Shown here one piece after another: positions 60,910 to 64,000 of a DNA stretch of 64,000 nt. A program made the translations under genes and the position numbers. The DNA is taken from NCBI GenBank assembly GCA_942493335.1, contig OW818693.1, positions 1,302,001 to 1,366,000 on the forward strand, read 5' to 3'. This DNA is from JAEWSN01 sp942493335 (GTDB lineage: Bacteria > Bacillota > Clostridia > DSM-8532). Each line of letters starts with the position of its first letter. Position 1 is the stretch's first letter. The notes below the pieces were generated by a model. The model saw nothing but the letters and a program-made list of their open reading frames with translations, searched no databases and was not told the origin of the DNA.

Positions 60910-63042
60910 TCACTGGCTCACATCCGCGGTGGAACCGAGTTCCATGTTCACCGTCTTGTATTCGCCCTGGTCCGGTTTCTTGCCCTCCGGGATGCGATAG
61001 ACTTCCACCGTCACCTTGTCACCCGGGAGCTTGAGGTTTTTCTGCTCTTCCAGTGCATCGAAGGTTGTCACGCGAACCCCGTTGAATTTCGTAATGATGT
61101 CGCCCGCCAGGACTCCCGCTTTTTCAGCACTGCTGCCGGTCATGACGTCGCCGACCAGGATTCCTTCCGGTACGCTGTTGGCTTTTGCCACATCTGCCGT
61201 GAAACTGCTGTCCACCGAAACACCGATCTGCGGGCGAATGACGATGCCGTTCTTCATCAGACTCCCGGCAATGGTCATCGCATCCTTGATCGGGATGGCG
61301 AAGCCGAGACCTTCGTAGCTCTCCCCTCCGATTTTCGAGGAATTGACGCCCACTACCTGCCCCTTGCTGTTGAGCAGTGCGCCGCCGCTGTTCCCGGGAC
61401 TGATGGCCGCATCCGTCTGAATGAGCCGCAGCATCTTGCCGTCTCCCGTATCGACTTCCCGGTTCAGGCCGCTGATGATGCCTTCCGTGACAGAACCCAT
61501 GTATTCAAGACCCGCCGGGTTGCCGATGGCGACAGCCATCTCCCCCACCTTCAACTTGTCGGAATCCCCGATCTCAGCCACCGGCAGGTTTGTCGCATCG
61601 ATTTTGATGATGGCGATATCCGTCTTGGCATCGAGGCCCACGATGGTTGCTTCATATGGGTGGTCCTTCTGGTTGGGTAGAATGACGGTGATCTTTCCGC
61701 TGTTGGCGAACCGATTCTTGCTGTTGCCGGAATTCGCAGCCGCTTCCACCACATGATTGTTGGTGAGGATATAGCCATCCGCGCTGATGATGATGCCGGA
61801 ACCCTGCCCGCCGCCATCCTGCGTGCCGAAGAACGAGTCATTGTAGGTGTATTCCACATTGATGCCCACCACGGATGGACCTGCCTTCTCCGCGATGGCG
61901 GTGACAGGGGAATCCGTCTTGTCCACAATCTCCACCTTGCGGACGGTTTCACTGCCCACAGGCGCATTGGAGGCCATTTCAGCCGTTCCTGAATTTGTAA
62001 GGAGCCCGAAGAACTGCAGGCAGGCAATCGAAACAGCGCCGCCAAGGATGGAACAGCTGAGGCCGATCAGGATCATCGGAGCCAACAGGCCTTTCAATCT
62101 TCCTTTCCCAGGCTTCCTGTAACTCTCATTGTAGAAGGGAGCTGTCTTCAGGTCCTCATACTGCTCCGGAGAAGGCCGCTGGCCGGCGGCATGGGGTTGG
62201 TTCGGCACCGGACCGTTGTGTGGTGCCAGTTGCTGATAGCCGGCATATGCCTGCGGAGACGGTTGAAATCCGGAACGAGGCCCGGCCGGATATCCCTGGG
62301 GCTGACCCTGCGGGAACGAGTTTGCGGGTGGTGTGTAGTAGAGGGGTTGTCCGTTGGGGTTGAATGCGGGATGCCCATTTTGAGGGAAAGCGCCCTGGCC
62401 GTTCTGGGCATATCCCGGTTGACCGTTCTGGGCATACCCCGGCTGACCATTTTGAACAAACGGCGGCTGGCCGTTTTGCGCATAAGCCGCTTGCGCCACC
62501 TGTTGGAATGCCGCAGGATTGTTATGTGGGAAGGGGGGTTGGGTTCCAGCCGGAAAAGGTGTCTGTCCGTTTCGATCGAACGGCGCCTGTCCGTTTTCAC
62601 CGAAGGACGTCGGATTTCCCTGGGAAACAGGACTCGGGCCGGATTGCGCATTCATGAAGGTGAATGCGTCAAAGGCGGCCGGCTGGCCAGCCGGAACATA
62701 CCGGAGCGTGTATGCGGCCGCCTGGGCGGTTTGCCCGGCTGCAGCCGGTTCCTGTGGCGCAGGTTCCCTGGTGCCTGTTCCGATGTCGCTCCCCGTCACA
62801 TTCCCGCTTCCACCAAACGTATTTGCGGTTCCATCCGTGTTTGTGATTCCGGCAAGCGGATTTGCGGTTCCATCCGCGTTTCCGCTTCCGATCACCGGAT
62901 TTCCCGATTCACCGGGAACGGCTGTCCCGCCGCCCATTGAACCTCCAGGGCCGCCGGTGTCAAGCCCGGATTGCGCCTTTTGATTGTTTGCAATCCCAGT
63001 TCCGTTTGAGCTTTCCTGTTCATCGCGATCGAATCCCGCCAT
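60910..63042 (-). CDS. HtrA/DegP-type serine protease with long repetitive N-terminal region
   Basis: This 710-residue protein has a cytoplasmic low-complexity region of about 310 residues (Gly/Asn/Pro/Gln-rich, with NGQP(G/P)(Y/F) repeats around 185-235), a TM helix (about 318-345), a trypsin-like domain with His 430 (TNNHVV), Asp 475 (KTDIAI) and Ser 552 (GNSGGAL), and one PDZ domain (about 600-700). It is a membrane-anchored quality-control protease. ATG 63042 has AAGGAG upstream; ATG 63063 is also possible. The histidine kinase gene upstream may regulate it (inference). Confidence 0.93.
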   Translation of the reverse strand: MAGFDRDEQESSNGTGIANNQKAQSGLDTGGPGGSMGGGTAVPGESGNPVIGSGNADGTANPLAGITNTDGTANTFGGSGNVTGSDIGTGTREPAPQEPAAAGQTAQAAAYTLRYVPAGQPAAFDAFTFMNAQSGPSPVSQGNPTSFGENGQAPFDRNGQTPFPAGTQPPFPHNNPAAFQQVAQAAYAQNGQPPFVQNGQPGYAQNGQPGYAQNGQGAFPQNGHPAFNPNGQPLYYTPPANSFPQGQPQGYPAGPRSGFQPSPQAYAGYQQLAPHNGPVPNQPHAAGQRPSPEQYEDLKTAPFYNESYRKPGKGRLKGLLAPMILIGLSCSILGGAVSIACLQFFGLLTNSGTAEMASNAPVGSETVRKVEIVDKTDSPVTAIAEKAGPSVVGINVEYTYNDSFFGTQDGGGQGSGIIISADGYILTNNHVVEAAANSGNSKNRFANSGKITVILPNQKDHPYEATIVGLDAKTDIAIIKIDATNLPVAEIGDSDKLKVGEMAVAIGNPAGLEYMGSVTEGIISGLNREVDTGDGKMLRLIQTDAAISPGNSGGALLNSKGQVVGVNSSKIGGESYEGLGFAIPIKDAMTIAGSLMKNGIVIRPQIGVSVDSSFTADVAKANSVPEGILVGDVMTGSSAEKAGVLAGDIITKFNGVRVTTFDALEEQKNLKLPGDKVTVEVYRIPEGKKPDQGEYKTVNMELGSTADVSQ

Positions 63043-63211
63043 ATATCCCACACTCCTTGCCATTCTGTATCCCTATTGCCGCTTCGGAGGGGGACCTCCC
63101 CTTCCGCAAATTTCCTGTCTGCACGCGTGGCATTTCATCCCCATGCTTTCAGTGTACGCATCAATTTTTACGTGGGTGTGAACAGATTGTGAATAGCTAC
63201 GGAAAAGGTCG

Positions 63212-64000
63212 TCAGCGGTCCGGTTCGAAAGAGCCGTAGCCGAGCACCCCCTGCGGATCCGGTTCGGAAGGCATGGTGAAGGTGAAGGTTGTGCCGACGT
63301 TCTGGGTGCTTTCCACGCGGATTTCCTCGTGATGCGCAAGAATGATGCTCCGGACGATCGCAAGTCCGATGCCGACACCGGTCCGGTCCGAACTGCGCGA
63401 CTTGTCCGTTTTGTAGAAACGATCGAAGACAAAGGGCAGCTCGTCGGCTGAAATACCGATTCCCGTATCGCTGATGGATACTTCCGCCTTGTCCTTCACC
63501 TTGCGGACGGCAACCCGGATGGTACCCTTTTCCGGCGTGAACTTCACGGCATTCTGCATGAGGTTGAGCAACAGTCGCTGGACAGAGTCCCGGTCCGCCC
63601 GGATGAACATTCGTTCCAATTCGAACTCCGCCTCGAATTCCAGATCCTTGTCGACAAGTACCTGCTGGAGGGAAATCACGCAGATGCGCACCAGCTCGCA
63701 CACGTCGAAAACAGTGGGGACCATGGCCGCCCCGCCGGCCTCCATCTTGGTCAGGTCGAGCAGGTCGTTGACCATGCGGTGCATCCGATGGGTTTCGTCG
63801 CGGACAATGCGCAGATAATCCTGCTGCCGTTCCTGTGGAACCGTTCCGTCGAGCATTCCATCGACAAAACCCTTGATCGAGGTCAGTGGTGTGCGGAGTT
63901 CATGGGAAACATTGCTGACGAAATCCCGCCTGATTTCCTCCAGATGGGAAAGGGCATCAACCATGTCATTGAAACTGCCGGCCAGCTGGCCGAACTCATC
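63212..64000 (-). CDS. Sensor histidine kinase, partial (5' end outside window)
   Basis: The visible 262 residues are the C-terminal part of a class I (EnvZ/PhoR-like) kinase: end of a HAMP domain (about 1-15 of the fragment), HisKA with H-box VSNVSHELRTPLTSIKGF, then HATPase with N-box LLNLMQNAVKF, G1 SDTGIGI, F-box FDRFYK and G2 GVGIGLAIVRSI. The sensor part and the response regulator lie beyond base 64000. The HtrA-type gene follows it by 169 bp. Confidence 0.93.
   Translation of the reverse strand, partial: DEFGQLAGSFNDMVDALSHLEEIRRDFVSNVSHELRTPLTSIKGFVDGMLDGTVPQERQQDYLRIVRDETHRMHRMVNDLLDLTKMEAGGAAMVPTVFDVCELVRICVISLQQVLVDKDLEFEAEFELERMFIRADRDSVQRLLLNLMQNAVKFTPEKGTIRVAVRKVKDKAEVSISDTGIGISADELPFVFDRFYKTDKSRSSDRTGVGIGLAIVRSIILAHHEEIRVESTQNVGTTFTFTMPSEPDPQGVLGYGSFEPDR

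Overview
The window looks like a chromosomal segment from a GC-rich, motile, anaerobic-type Bacillota (class Clostridia, possibly near the Oscillospirales; this placement is inference from gene content and was not tested by a search). The evidence is an FtsEX/M23/CtpA cluster behind a PucR-type regulator, a V-type ATPase operon in the order ntpF-I-K-E-C-G-A-B-D, AddAB instead of RecBCD, ribosomal protein L27 with a cleavable N-terminal extension beside the Prp protease, a single-chain PurL, a split transketolase, YitT, DUF5317 and HD-GYP proteins, and strong AGGAGG-type ribosome binding sites. No phage, plasmid, CRISPR or resistance island is visible. Both ends cut genes: ctpA at base 1 and a sensor histidine kinase at base 64000.

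Layout. 1-5050 (minus): PucR-type regulator, ftsE, ftsX, M23 hydrolase, ctpA, a cell-wall module. 5427-7452 (minus): PC4-like ssDNA-binding protein and the flagellar stator motAB, with a SigD-like promoter in front of motA. 7661-9220 (plus): argF and a GNAT acetyltransferase. 9232-9623: a 392-bp gene-less element with six IS21-like end motifs. 9631-19399 (minus): PIG-L deacetylase and the V-ATPase operon, whose rotor subunit carries the Na+-site residues. 19655-22761 (minus): split transketolase, YitT, L31. 23054-26144 (plus): uncharacterised protein, a structured leader with a hairpin over the Shine-Dalgarno of a 26-residue membrane peptide, HD-GYP protein, DUF5317 protein. 26247-39975 (minus): very long Rho, addA, addB, dnaX, SRP RNA. 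40047-45519 (minus): L21, prp, L27, obg, yhbY, aroQ, an M24 peptidase and efp. 45567-51043 (minus): GGDEF cyclase, zinc-ribbon protein, GH2 beta-galactosidase. 51386-56538 (plus): three membrane-anchored exported proteins, one beta-lactamase-fold hydrolase and two paralogous beta-propellers. 56651-64000 (minus): purL, tRNA-Leu, HtrA-type protease, histidine kinase.

Three themes link the genes. Envelope work is heavily represented (FtsEX with its M23 effector, CtpA, HtrA, the histidine kinase, the exported propeller module). c-di-GMP synthesis (GGDEF) and degradation (HD-GYP) sit in the same window as motAB. Information-processing genes dominate the centre (rho, addAB, dnaX, SRP RNA, efp, obg, L21/L27/L31).

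The places most likely to hold something undescribed are the leader, peptide and HD-GYP unit at 23843-25575, the hydrolase and twin-propeller module at 51386-56538, the IS21-like mini-element at 9232-9623, and the long disordered regions of Rho and HtrA. Long open frames on the opposite strand of real genes are common at this GC content and were not annotated.
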